The position numbers and the translations under genes are program-made. DNA of 45,174 bases, taken from assembly GCA_027055635.1 (NCBI GenBank), contig JALUMZ010000055.1, positions 1 through 45,174 on the forward strand. Direction: 5' to 3'. The notes under the pieces were generated by a model. The model saw nothing but the letters and a program-made list of their open reading frames with translations. It was not told where the DNA came from and did no database searches. This DNA comes from Campylobacteraceae bacterium. Lineage in GTDB: Bacteria > Campylobacterota > Campylobacteria > Campylobacterales > Sulfurospirillaceae. Shown here piece by piece: positions 23,754 to 32,689 of this stretch; the stretch's first letter is position 1; the number at the start of each line of letters is the position of its first letter.

Positions 23754-25088
23754 ATGAAGCAAATGTTTAAGCTTTTGTTTGTGGGTATTATGGTTGGTAT
23801 AACCATAATTTTTAGTGGGTGTGGAGGTTCTGGAAATGAGGGTGCTAATGCGGTCGGCAACAATCTAGTTAGTTCAGAAGTTATGGACGACATAGATGCC
23901 TCTACTATACTAGGTATGGTTAAGGCAAGTGGGATTGATGCAAATGCAACAAATGCTTTTGCATATAAAGCTGTAAAGATAACATATAAAACAACAAACA
24001 TCAAAGGAGATAGCATAAATGCTTCAGGATTATTGGTCATTCCAACTCCTACAGATGCATACAAGGCTTATCTTGCAAGTTTAGGAAAAAGCTTTTCTCT
24101 CTCTGCGGTTTGTGATAATCATGGAACAATTTTTTTAGATAGCGAAGCTCCTACAAGTGTTGAAAAAACACAACACTACTATCCTGATGCCCTGCTGTTA
24201 AGTGGTTATGCAGGTTTTGCCTCTATCTTTCCAGATTATGTGGGTTTTGGTGATTCCAAAGGTGAAGTGCACCCATATGTTATGAAACAATCAGCTCAAG
24301 CATCACTTGATATGATACGAGCAAGTGTAAAATATATGACAGATAATCATGTGCTATTTAATGGTCAGCTCTATTTGACAGGCTACTCTGAGGGTGGCTA
24401 TGTAACAATGGCTTTAGCAAAAGATATAGAAGAAAACCATAGTTCTGAATTTCAGCTGATGGGTGTTGCTCCAATGGCTGGACCTTATGATGTTGAAGGA
24501 TTGGCTGCTTTTGATTTGAATGCAAATATGAAGATGGTCTATCCTGCATTTTTAGCTGAGATAGCATCATCATACTCTAAAGCCTATGATGATATAAATA
24601 TCAGTGACTTAGTAGTGAAACCGGATATATTTAACAGTATAGACCTTTTTGGCGGTGATTATGATACGGTACCTATACATGTAGCCTTAGGATTAGCAGA
24701 TGTTACAATAGGAGATTATGGATTTAATACACACTATGCAAATGAACTTTTCAAAGATAGCTTTATCAATGATTACCAAGGAAATCTCAACAATTCTGCT
24801 AGAGTAAGATTTGCACAAAATGGTGTATATGACTGGACTCCTAAATCAAAAATGAACATAATCGGATGTGTTGATGATGAAATCATACCATTTACTCTAA
24901 GTGCCCAAAAAGCTTATGACACATTTATCGCCAATGGCGCAAAAAATGTGACTTTATCACCAATCCCAAGTAGTTATATTCCTGTAGCGACCCCAACAAA
25001 ACCTTTCGTGCATCAAAGATGCGGTAGTGTTGCTTACGGTATGGCAACAAAATGGTTTTCAGATATTAGAAGTGGAGCAATCAAATGA
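23754..25088 (+). CDS. Lipase-like alpha/beta-hydrolase lipoprotein
   Basis: A 444-residue protein with a lipoprotein signal (MKQMFKLLFVGIMVGITIIFSGCGGSG, Cys23). The hydrolase core has GLLVIP early, an oxyanion-region stretch FPDYVGFGDSKG, and the nucleophile elbow GYSEGG with Ser212. Late candidates for the Asp and His of the triad are in GCVDDEIIP and FVHQRC. The pattern resembles secreted lipases/acyl esterases that release fatty acids outside the cytoplasm. Its stop overlaps the ATG of a FadL-type porin gene (ATGA), and an acyl-CoA ligase follows, which supports lipid hydrolysis. Substrate is inferred from context, not shown. Confidence 0.82.
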   Translation: MKQMFKLLFVGIMVGITIIFSGCGGSGNEGANAVGNNLVSSEVMDDIDASTILGMVKASGIDANATNAFAYKAVKITYKTTNIKGDSINASGLLVIPTPTDAYKAYLASLGKSFSLSAVCDNHGTIFLDSEAPTSVEKTQHYYPDALLLSGYAGFASIFPDYVGFGDSKGEVHPYVMKQSAQASLDMIRASVKYMTDNHVLFNGQLYLTGYSEGGYVTMALAKDIEENHSSEFQLMGVAPMAGPYDVEGLAAFDLNANMKMVYPAFLAEIASSYSKAYDDINISDLVVKPDIFNSIDLFGGDYDTVPIHVALGLADVTIGDYGFNTHYANELFKDSFINDYQGNLNNSARVRFAQNGVYDWTPKSKMNIIGCVDDEIIPFTLSAQKAYDTFIANGAKNVTLSPIPSSYIPVATPTKPFVHQRCGSVAYGMATKWFSDIRSGAIK

Positions 25089-26323
25089 AAAATATAGTTT
25101 TAAAAGTTACAACAGCGACTATTCTTGCCTCTAGTCTATTGGTGGCGAGCGGATGGAGGATACCGGAGCAGTCATCAAGAAGTACGGCACTTAGTGGTGC
25201 TTATGTATCAAATGCAAGTGGAGCTGACAGCTCTTACTATAACCCGGCAAATATGAGTTTTAATGAAAATGCACTTCTGTTTGAGGGTGATTTTACATAC
25301 ATAAATCTTCCAAAACTAGATTATACAGGTACTGTGGCTGGATTTCCGGCAAATGGATCATCTCAAACGGAGCAATTTTTTGTTCCTACTATTTTTCTAA
25401 GTTCAAAAGATTATAGTGGTTTTAGATACGGTCTTAGTATCACAGCTCCGGGTGGGCTCTCCAAAAAATGGGAAACCCCTTTTCAAAAGGCTTACGCACA
25501 AGAGTTTACACTTGAAATTTTAGAGTTTAATCCGGTTATTTCATATGCTCTTAGCCCAAAATTTTCTATAGGTGGTGGACTTAGAGCTATATATAGTCAT
25601 GGTATAGTTAAGAGTGATGCATCTTTAATCGGTACAAATGTGCAAAGAGATTTAGAGGGCGATACTATAGAGTTTGGATATAATTTAGCCCTATCTTATA
25701 GACCTACAAAAGAGTTAAAATTTGCTTTAACTTACAGATCAAATGTGGATTTGAAAGAGGAGGGAAACTCTAAACTCTATCTTAATGGTACAAGAGTTTA
25801 TGACGGAGGGGCTAGTGTAAGCATACCTCTTCCAGCTGTTTTGGCTTTTGCGGCATCATATACATTTAATGGTAAAACAACAGTAGAATTTGAGTTTGAC
25901 AGAACATATTGGTCAGAGTATAAAGATTTGGATTTTAATTATAAAAGCCCAATCCCAGTTATATTGGTGCCATCTTTTGATAATCCTATCGCAAAAAACT
26001 GGAAAGATAGCAATGCTTATCGTATTGGTGTTACGCACCAATATAACGATAAGTTGAAGTTGCTAGCAGGTTTTGCAATAGATAAAACTCCTATACCATC
26101 AACATCATTAGGATTTGAGCTTCCAAGTTCTGATGCAAAACTATACTCTGTGGGATTTGAGTATAAATATAGTGATAAAATGACATTTGGTATGGGGTAT
26201 TTGTATGACAGTAAAGATGACAGGACAATATCGGCAGCAGATACCAATATACAACACATGGTGGGCGAATTTACAAATATAAGTGCTCATCTTCTAACAT
26301 TGTCGCTTAAATACAGGTTCTAA
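25085..26323 (+). CDS. fadL: OmpP1/FadL/TodX family outer-membrane transport protein
   Basis: A 412-residue outer-membrane barrel with a signal peptide (about residues 1-22) and the FadL-family N-terminus: SGWRIPEQSSRSTALSGAYVSN followed by SGADSSYYNPANMSF. These make up the hatch domain that plugs the barrel. The rest alternates short beta strands and ends in YRF, a C-terminal aromatic that serves in barrel assembly. Family members carry long-chain fatty acids or hydrophobic aromatics through the outer membrane. The start overlaps the hydrolase stop by 4 bases, and the acyl-CoA ligase starts 1 base after its own stop, a strong sign of a shared function. Confidence 0.9.
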   Translation: MKNIVLKVTTATILASSLLVASGWRIPEQSSRSTALSGAYVSNASGADSSYYNPANMSFNENALLFEGDFTYINLPKLDYTGTVAGFPANGSSQTEQFFVPTIFLSSKDYSGFRYGLSITAPGGLSKKWETPFQKAYAQEFTLEILEFNPVISYALSPKFSIGGGLRAIYSHGIVKSDASLIGTNVQRDLEGDTIEFGYNLALSYRPTKELKFALTYRSNVDLKEEGNSKLYLNGTRVYDGGASVSIPLPAVLAFAASYTFNGKTTVEFEFDRTYWSEYKDLDFNYKSPIPVILVPSFDNPIAKNWKDSNAYRIGVTHQYNDKLKLLAGFAIDKTPIPSTSLGFELPSSDAKLYSVGFEYKYSDKMTFGMGYLYDSKDDRTISAADTNIQHMVGEFTNISAHLLTLSLKYRF

Positions 26324-26324
26324 A

Positions 26325-27884
26325 ATGTTGAATTACAAGTATCAAAATTTTTATGAGATTATTCAAAATAATGAGAAAGAAAATCCTAAAAAAATTGCTC
26401 TATTTTTAGATGATAAAAAGATATCAAATCTAAAGCTAAAACAAGATGTTGATACATTTGCTAGATTTTTAGAATTTAGCGGTATAAAAAAAGGAGATAG
26501 AGTTGCCATGATTGTCGGCAACTCTATCGAGTTTGTAGTCTCTTTATTTGCTATTACAAAGATCGGAGCTATAGCAGTTCCTATCAATACTTTCTTGAAA
26601 AAAGGTGAGTTTGAATACATACTAAATGATTGTGAAGCTAAGCTTTTGATCTGCTCACCGTCATTTTCCAAAGAGACAAAAGATTTAATAAAGACGACTA
26701 AAATTCAAAAGATAGTCTGGAGCGAACAGTATGATGATTTAGATGAAAACAACTACAGTTTTGCGGAGATGGATGCTACTGCTTTGGGCGATGATGAGCC
26801 TGAGAGTCTGCCTACACTGGATGAATTGGCTTGTATCATCTATACTTCAGGGACTACCGGTAAACCAAAGGGTGCTATGCTTAGCTATAGAAATATCCTA
26901 TCTAACTCTATTGGGGCAGTGGAGGTTTTTGAAGTAAAAAAGAGTGATAGATTTGTAGTTTTTTTACCAATGTTTCACTCCTTTACGCTCTCAACTTCTG
27001 TACTGTTGCCACTGTTTGCCGGTTCGTCAATGGTGATTGTAAAATCAGTATTTCCATTTGCAAAGGTTCTAAAACAGGTACTTTTAAAAAGAGTTACAGT
27101 ATTTTTAGGAGTCCCGACACTGTATAATGCACTCTTAAAAGCCAAGATTCCTTGGTATTTTATGTTCTTTCATAAAGTAAGGCTTTTTATATCAGGAGGA
27201 GCACCGCTGAGTGAAGCATCGCTAAATCAATTTAACAACAAATTCAAAAAATCAAAGCTAATAGAGGGCTACGGACTTAGTGAAGCATCCCCTGTTGTTG
27301 CTGCAAATTTATTAAATAAGCAAAAGCCTCTATCTGTTGGTCCGGCATTTCCGGGATATGAAGTAAAAATTGTCAATGAAGAGATGTTAGAACTACCTGT
27401 TGGAGATATAGGTGAGATTATCGTAAAGGGCGATAATGTGATGCAGGGCTATCTAAATCGTCCGGATGCAACAGATGAAGTTATCGTAAACGGATGGCTG
27501 AAAACTGAAGATTTAGGCAAGGTTGATGATGAAGGTTTTATCTATATAGTAGATAGAAAAAAAGATCTGATAATCTCAAAAGGTATAAATATCTACCCTA
27601 GAGAGATAGAAGAGTGGTTGGCAAAATTTGAAGGCGTTGAGAGCGTCGCCGTAGTCGGTATCAAAAATAGTAGTGGTGATGAGGATGTCGTTGCATTTAT
27701 TCAGCCCAAAGATGATGTGGTACTAGATGAGCTAAAAATAAAACAGTATTTGAAAAAACACTTGGCAAACTTTAAACTGCCAAAAACAATCTACTTTGTT
27801 GAAGAGTTACCAAAAAATGCTACCGGGAAAGTTTTAAAAAGGGTGCTTAAAGAGCAGATAGCTAAAGGGGATTTTTCAAAATAG
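26325..27884 (+). CDS. fadD: Long-chain acyl-CoA synthetase (AMP-forming)
   Basis: A 519-residue ANL-superfamily ligase. It has the P-loop YTSGTTGKPKGAM (173-185), the A5 block EGYGLSEASP, the A7 block GWLKTEDLG, the hinge/A8 block DRKKDLIISKGINIYPREIE and the A10 lysine region PKNATGKVLKR. All adenylation and thioesterification residues I can check are present. Sequence style and the FadL/hydrolase neighbours favour fatty acids as substrate, activated to acyl-CoA at the inner membrane. No beta-oxidation gene lies in the window. Its last base is shared with the GTG start of the AAA+ gene. Confidence 0.9.
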   Translation: MLNYKYQNFYEIIQNNEKENPKKIALFLDDKKISNLKLKQDVDTFARFLEFSGIKKGDRVAMIVGNSIEFVVSLFAITKIGAIAVPINTFLKKGEFEYILNDCEAKLLICSPSFSKETKDLIKTTKIQKIVWSEQYDDLDENNYSFAEMDATALGDDEPESLPTLDELACIIYTSGTTGKPKGAMLSYRNILSNSIGAVEVFEVKKSDRFVVFLPMFHSFTLSTSVLLPLFAGSSMVIVKSVFPFAKVLKQVLLKRVTVFLGVPTLYNALLKAKIPWYFMFFHKVRLFISGGAPLSEASLNQFNNKFKKSKLIEGYGLSEASPVVAANLLNKQKPLSVGPAFPGYEVKIVNEEMLELPVGDIGEIIVKGDNVMQGYLNRPDATDEVIVNGWLKTEDLGKVDDEGFIYIVDRKKDLIISKGINIYPREIEEWLAKFEGVESVAVVGIKNSSGDEDVVAFIQPKDDVVLDELKIKQYLKKHLANFKLPKTIYFVEELPKNATGKVLKRVLKEQIAKGDFSK

Positions 27885-29623
27885 TGTTAAAATACCTAAT
27901 AGACTTCTTAGAAAATGAAAAGATAGAAGAGAGCAAGATTTATAGTAGCCTAAAGTGTTCAGTTGCCGAGGCCCAAATACTAAGATACTTAGTAAAACAG
28001 TATGTTATCGGCAACACGGAAGTTCTTGCAGTAGATCTTTTAAAAGATATTTTTACGGTTGAGGGTTATGAATACCTAAGTCACCTCTCTTTGATAAAGA
28101 ACTTGATAGAACAAGGCTGGGTTACACAGGAGAATCTTTTGAGCATCAACTACTCTGAAGTTTCAAATTTGGAGCTTTTAAATAGTGTGGTGATGGTAAG
28201 CTCATCTTTTTTAAAGATATTAGAAGAGGGAACGCTAGAGATTTCTCTTCCTGAAATAACACCATATCTCGACCATTTAGAGTATCTAAAGGATCAATTC
28301 TCAAGGATAGATTTATATAGAAAATTGGCTCAAACAAGACAAAGTATAGCTGGAAACTCTCCGAGTATAAATAGACTGAAAAATAGACTCCAAGAGTTAG
28401 AAACAAGGATAGAAGAGCGCATAAAAGTGACAAAAGAAGAGATGGTTGTTGATGTGATATTTAAGGAAAATGGTTTAAATATAAAAGAACAATTGATATT
28501 TCTAGCTCTTTTAAAGGAGGAGTATGGAAGTGAATTTGAAAACTTAAGAGATATGAATACCCTTGTAAACCTCATTAGCTTGGATGATTATGAAAAGATG
28601 AAAAACAGATCTCTACTGGAAGATGGCTCAAAGCTTATAGAATCACTATTGATTGATTATGATGAGATGCTCAGCAGTTTTGGAGGAGTAACAAGGAGTT
28701 TTTTTGTTAGTGAAGAGGTGCTGCAAAAGATTATGCATCCAAATAAAGATAAAAAAAATAAGAAAATTAAGCTAGATATGCTTATAAGTGAACAAGATCT
28801 ATTTGAGCTTATCGAGCCTGCAACAACCATGGATGATGTTGTATTGCACCCAAAAACAAGAGAGGTTTTAGATACCTTGCTCAAACAGGTCAATCAAAAT
28901 GTTTTGAAGCTCTTAAGAGAGTGGGGCATAAAAAATAGAAGAAGCGGTATAGATGCAAAGGTTATTTTTTATGGACCTCCAGGTACTGGAAAAACAATGA
29001 CGGCTCTTAGCTTGGCAAAAACTATGAAAAAAAGAGTTTTAAGTTTTGATTGCTCTAAAATTCTCTCAAAATACATAGGAGAGAGTGAAAAAAATGTCAG
29101 AAATATTTTTGATGCATATAGGGACTTGTGCCAAAAAAGCAAGAGCAAACCTATATTGCTTTTAAATGAGGCTGATCAGTTTTTAAGTTCTCGCTCACTT
29201 GGAGCTAACTCTAGTGCTGATAAGATGCATAATCAAATGCAAAATATATTTTTAGAACAGATTGAAAGATTTGATGGAGTTTTAATTGCCACTACAAATC
29301 TACTTGAGAGTATAGATCCTGCATTTTCAAGAAGATTTGATTATAAGATAGAATTCTCTAAGCCAGATTTTAATCAAAGGCTTGAGCTTTGGAGAAAAAT
29401 GCTACCGGAAAATGCTCTGTATAGTGAAGATTTTAATATAAAATCTCTTGCCACTTTTCCTCTAAGTGGAGGACAGATGAATGTTGTTTTAAAAAATACA
29501 GCTCTTGCAGTAGCAATAAAAGATGAACCTATTTTTACCCTAGAAGATTTCCAAAAGAGTATAAAAAGAGAGCTAAAGGGTGCCTTTGGGGAGGAAAAAC
29601 CAATGGGTTTTATGAAAGGTTAA
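27884..29623 (+). CDS. AAA+ ATPase with long helical N-terminal region
   Basis: A 579-residue protein. Residues 1-330 are helical, with a coiled-coil-like segment at 160-185, and have no recognised domain. The AAA+ module (about 335-560) has Walker A GPPGTGKT (364-371), pore-type SKYIGESEKN, sensor-1 Asn472 in ATTN and arginines 483-484 in FSRRFD. Walker B reads LLLNEADQ, with Asn428 in place of the usual Asp and Glu429 kept, a variant known in some bacterial AAA groups. It is probably a soluble remodeling ATPase; the target is unknown. The GTG start shares a base with the fadD stop, so it belongs to the fatty-acid operon. Confidence 0.85.
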   Translation: MLKYLIDFLENEKIEESKIYSSLKCSVAEAQILRYLVKQYVIGNTEVLAVDLLKDIFTVEGYEYLSHLSLIKNLIEQGWVTQENLLSINYSEVSNLELLNSVVMVSSSFLKILEEGTLEISLPEITPYLDHLEYLKDQFSRIDLYRKLAQTRQSIAGNSPSINRLKNRLQELETRIEERIKVTKEEMVVDVIFKENGLNIKEQLIFLALLKEEYGSEFENLRDMNTLVNLISLDDYEKMKNRSLLEDGSKLIESLLIDYDEMLSSFGGVTRSFFVSEEVLQKIMHPNKDKKNKKIKLDMLISEQDLFELIEPATTMDDVVLHPKTREVLDTLLKQVNQNVLKLLREWGIKNRRSGIDAKVIFYGPPGTGKTMTALSLAKTMKKRVLSFDCSKILSKYIGESEKNVRNIFDAYRDLCQKSKSKPILLLNEADQFLSSRSLGANSSADKMHNQMQNIFLEQIERFDGVLIATTNLLESIDPAFSRRFDYKIEFSKPDFNQRLELWRKMLPENALYSEDFNIKSLATFPLSGGQMNVVLKNTALAVAIKDEPIFTLEDFQKSIKRELKGAFGEEKPMGFMKG

Positions 29624-29751
29624 AAAGTGTCGAGCACTAATTTATTTTAAAAAGCCTTAAAAGATGGTTTTGCCGATGGTTAAGCTGTAAGATATTTGGA
29701 ATTATCCACTTTAGCCTAAGATACGCTATTTGCAACAAATAGGATAAAATT
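29624..29751. other. Gap before the threonine aldolase gene
   Basis: A 128-base AT-rich gap. It contains a weak 4-bp stem (agtg...cact) just after the AAA+ stop, a poor TAAGAT -10 match at about 29709, and an agga ribosome site before the ATG at 29752. I see no RNA gene or long repeat. Confidence 0.5.
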
Positions 29752-30780
29752 ATGAAATACAGTTTTAAAAATGATTATAGTGAAGGTTGCCACCCGGAGA
29801 TTTTAGAAGCTCTGATGCATACAAATCTTGAGCCTCAGGAGGGATATGGAGAAGATATATATACTCAAAAAGCAAAAGCGTTAATTAAGGATAAAATTGG
29901 AAATCTAAATTGTGATATATATTTCGTTTCAGGCGGAACTCAAGCAAATTTGATAGTTATATCTTCTATTTTAAGGCCTTATGAATCTGTAATATCCGCA
30001 GATAGTGGGCATATAAATATCCATGAAGCCGGTGCCATAGAAGCTGTTGGACATAAGATAAATAGTATAAAGAGTGATGATGGTAAGCTTTATGTTGAGG
30101 ATATTAGACAAGTTTTAAGCGAGCATGATGAAGCTCCACATGTAGTAAAACCAAAAATGGTATATATATCAAATTCGACAGAACTCGGTACTATATATAC
30201 AAGAGATGAATTACAAAAATTATCAAATTTTTGCAAGCTAAATGCTTTATATCTTTTTTTGGATGGAGCAAGACTTGGTTCTGCTTTGAGTTCAAAAGAT
30301 AACGATGTAAGTTTAAATGATTTATCAAAATTTCTTGATATTTTTTATATAGGTGGAACAAAAAATGGAGCACTTTTGGGTGAAGCTATCGTGATAAACA
30401 GTGATAATCTTAAAAAAGATTTTGCTTACAATCTTAAGCAAAAAGGTGCATTAATGTCAAAGGGTAGAGTTTTGGGAGTGCAGTTTATGAGCCTTTTTGA
30501 AAATAGTCTTTTTTTTGATTTAGCAAACCATGCAAACTTGATGGCACAAAAGATGGCAAAAGCTATAGAAAAGAGTGGATTTTCATTTTTATCCAAGCCT
30601 CAAACAAATCAGATTTTTCCGATTTTACCAAATAATCTTGTAAAAAAACTTGAAGAAGATTTTGACTTTTATGTATGGAAAAAGATTGACAAAGAAAAGT
30701 CTGCTATAAGACTTGTAACATCTTGGGCAACAAGAGAAGATATTGTTGATGAGTTTATCAATTCTTTAGAAAAATATTAG
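29752..30780 (+). CDS. ltaE: Low-specificity L-threonine aldolase
   Basis: A 342-residue PLP enzyme of fold type I that splits threonine or allo-threonine to glycine and acetaldehyde. The sequence shows the N-terminal NDYSEGCHPEILEAL, the SGGTQANL phosphate-binding region (60-67), the cofactor-binding Asp171 with Arg174 in LDGARLG, and the Schiff-base Lys204 in GGTKNG. All match the beta-eliminating-lyase/LtaE group, and the length is normal. It stands alone between the AAA+ gene and the complex I operon with gaps on both sides, so it probably has its own promoter. A role in glycine supply is the simple reading. Confidence 0.9.
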   Translation: MKYSFKNDYSEGCHPEILEALMHTNLEPQEGYGEDIYTQKAKALIKDKIGNLNCDIYFVSGGTQANLIVISSILRPYESVISADSGHINIHEAGAIEAVGHKINSIKSDDGKLYVEDIRQVLSEHDEAPHVVKPKMVYISNSTELGTIYTRDELQKLSNFCKLNALYLFLDGARLGSALSSKDNDVSLNDLSKFLDIFYIGGTKNGALLGEAIVINSDNLKKDFAYNLKQKGALMSKGRVLGVQFMSLFENSLFFDLANHANLMAQKMAKAIEKSGFSFLSKPQTNQIFPILPNNLVKKLEEDFDFYVWKKIDKEKSAIRLVTSWATREDIVDEFINSLEKY

Positions 30781-30916
30781 ACATCCGTACATTGTTTAAA
30801 TTTTAAGAGTTTATTGTTGAGCCACTAATAAAATTTATAACAGTTCTATGCCTGATTGGGGTTTTAAAATTTATACAAATATGGTTTTCTAAGCAAGGTT
30901 AAAAGATATTTTTTAT

Positions 30917-30934
30917 ATCATACATCTGTATGAT
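30917..30934. promoter_or_regulatory. Palindromic operator candidate upstream of the nuo operon
   Basis: ATCATACA (30917-30924) and TGTATGAT (30927-30934) are perfect inverted halves with a 2-base spacer. The right half contains TGTATGAT, a TG-TATGAT -10-like sequence 68 bases before nuoA. A repressor bound here would block it. A second -10 candidate, TATAGT, lies at 30961. The rest of the 221-base gap (30781-31001) is AT-rich without further structure that I can support. Confidence 0.45.
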
Positions 30935-31001
30935 TATTTAATAGTCATTTAAAAGATATATATAGTTTAATATTTTAAAAAAATTTTAAGAAGGATTTTC
31001 C

Positions 31002-31400
31002 ATGACACCTTTGTCACATATGGATTTTAGCCACCCATATTTTGGTGCCTTTTTTTTACTTGTTTTTGCTTCAGTTGCTTTTTATGCAGTAACTGTTCTT
31101 GCAAGAGTAGTTAGTAGGAAAATGGCAAGGTTGGATAATGAGAAGTTAAAACTCACCATTTATGAGTGTGGTCCAGAAGTTACAAAACAGCCAAACAAGA
31201 TATCTGCGCAATTTTATCTTTTTGCTCTTTTGTTTATTTTATTTGATGTGGAGATTATTTTTATGTTTCCATGGGCAGTTGACTTTAAAATTCTAGGTTG
31301 GTTTGGTTTTACGGAGATGGTTCTTTTTATTATCTTGCTTACCATAGGTTTTGTATATGCTTGGAAAAAAGGAGCGCTTGAATGGCACAGCATAAAATAA
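31002..31400 (+). CDS. nuoA: Complex I subunit NuoA
   Basis: A 132-residue membrane subunit with three TM helices (about 15-35, 68-90 and 97-120). The loop YECGPEVTKQPNKISAQFYLFALLFILFDVE is the family hallmark, placing Cys and Glu residues at the quinone cavity next to NuoH. It is the first gene of the complex I operon. The ATG follows a strong aagaagga site, and the gene overlaps nuoB by 19 bases, so translation of the two is coupled. Confidence 0.96.
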   Translation: MTPLSHMDFSHPYFGAFFLLVFASVAFYAVTVLARVVSRKMARLDNEKLKLTIYECGPEVTKQPNKISAQFYLFALLFILFDVEIIFMFPWAVDFKILGWFGFTEMVLFIILLTIGFVYAWKKGALEWHSIK

Positions 31401-31891
31401 ATTATCTAAGTGAAGCAGGGCTTCCCGTTGCACTCACAACGGTTGATAAGTTGATTCAGTGGGGTAGAAGTAACTCTTTGTGGCCTATGACTTATGGACT
31501 TGCCTGTTGTGCAATAGAGATGATGGCTACAGGTGCTAGCAGATATGATTTTGATCGTTTTGGAACGATATTTAGAGCAAGCCCTAGACAGTCCGATGTA
31601 TTGATAATAGCAGGAACTCTGACAAAAAAACACTCTCCTTTTATGAGAAGACTATATGATCAGATGACCGAACCAAAATGGGTTATAAGTATGGGTAGTT
31701 GTGCAAATACAGGTGGGATGTTTAATACTTATGCCACAGTTCAAGGAGCAGACAGAATAATTCCCGTAGATATTTATCTTCCGGGGTGTGCGCCCAGACC
31801 TGAAACACTGCAATATGCACTTATGCTTTTACAAAAGAAATTGCGGACCCAGAGTGCATCAAGAAAACTTAAGCCTAAAAGGTTGGTATGA
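31382..31891 (+). CDS. nuoB: Complex I subunit NuoB (cluster N2)
   Basis: A 169-residue cytoplasmic-arm subunit that carries the last iron-sulfur cluster, N2, next to the quinone site. The four ligands are visible: tandem Cys42-Cys43 in LACCAIEM, Cys107 in GSCANT, and Cys136 in LPGCAPRPE. The basic C-terminal tail (RKLKPKRLV) is usual for the family. It overlaps nuoA upstream and, by 4 bases (ATGA), nuoC downstream. Confidence 0.97.
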   Translation: MAQHKINYLSEAGLPVALTTVDKLIQWGRSNSLWPMTYGLACCAIEMMATGASRYDFDRFGTIFRASPRQSDVLIIAGTLTKKHSPFMRRLYDQMTEPKWVISMGSCANTGGMFNTYATVQGADRIIPVDIYLPGCAPRPETLQYALMLLQKKLRTQSASRKLKPKRLV

Positions 31892-32688
31892 TGAGAAAAT
31901 TTACACAAAAGAAGAATGCACAGAAAAAACCATACTATACAGATCGTTTTTGGGTAGCTCCACAAGTCCCAAAAGAAGAAGTAAATAGTGACGAGATTTT
32001 TGCTAAAGATTTAGAAGAGCTCAAATCCAATTTTGATATCAAAGATGCTTATATCCAGCGGGGGCAGTTGGTCGTATATATAGGCGCAAATGAAAATGTT
32101 GAAGTTTTGACATTTTTAAAACACAAGTTAGAGTATAATTTTTTAAGTGAACTTAGTGCAATCGACTGGCTAGAGAAGAGTGGAGAGTTTGAGATATTTT
32201 ATCAACTACTCTCAACTAGCAAAAGAAAAAGAGTTAGGATTAAGTTTTTTATAAAACAAAATAGAGAGATAAGAACAGTTTCAAAGATATATAAGAGTGC
32301 TGATTGGGGTGAGAGAGAGATGTATGATATGTTTGGTGTGATTATTACCGGACATCACTACATGAAAAGAATTTTGATGCCTGAAGATTGGTACGATCAT
32401 CCGCTCAAAAAATCATATCCGCTTCATGGAGATGAAGAGGCGAGTTGGTATGAGATAGATAAAATTTTTGGCAAAGAGTATAGAGATATAATTGGACCTG
32501 AAAATAGAGATAGTTCTAGGGTTGATGAAAATGATACTTATAACTTCTCTAGAATTCACCACGAGGTTCCTTTTGGTGAAAAGCCTTCGTCAAAGATTGT
32601 TGAGACTGATTATCAGGAAGATGGTGGTGTATTTTTAGTTAAGAGCCTAAAAAAAGCTGATAGCGTAACCCTAAAAGAGAGACCTTAA
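31888..32688 (+). CDS. nuoC: Complex I subunit NuoC (30-kDa)
   Basis: A 266-residue subunit. The conserved 30-kDa core (about 70-215) has SADWGEREMYDMFGVIITGH and HPLKKSYPLHGDEE, the family signature. The N-terminal 40 residues are very basic and longer than in E. coli. nuoC and nuoD are separate genes here, not fused as in E. coli. The start is ATG 31888, overlapping the nuoB stop; a second in-frame ATG follows directly. It forms part of the connecting arm next to NuoD. Confidence 0.95.
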   Translation: MMRKFTQKKNAQKKPYYTDRFWVAPQVPKEEVNSDEIFAKDLEELKSNFDIKDAYIQRGQLVVYIGANENVEVLTFLKHKLEYNFLSELSAIDWLEKSGEFEIFYQLLSTSKRKRVRIKFFIKQNREIRTVSKIYKSADWGEREMYDMFGVIITGHHYMKRILMPEDWYDHPLKKSYPLHGDEEASWYEIDKIFGKEYRDIIGPENRDSSRVDENDTYNFSRIHHEVPFGEKPSSKIVETDYQEDGGVFLVKSLKKADSVTLKERP

Positions 32689-32689
32689 T

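Noticed and set aside
23660..24064. A 134-codon minus-strand frame opposite nfo and the hydrolase gene
   Set aside because: It crosses the junction of two well-supported plus-strand genes and has no start signal of its own.
30781..30916. Possible terminator or small RNA after the threonine aldolase gene
   Set aside because: AAATTTTA...TAAAATTT segments can pair but the loop is long and the sequence so AT-rich that such pairings are expected by chance.
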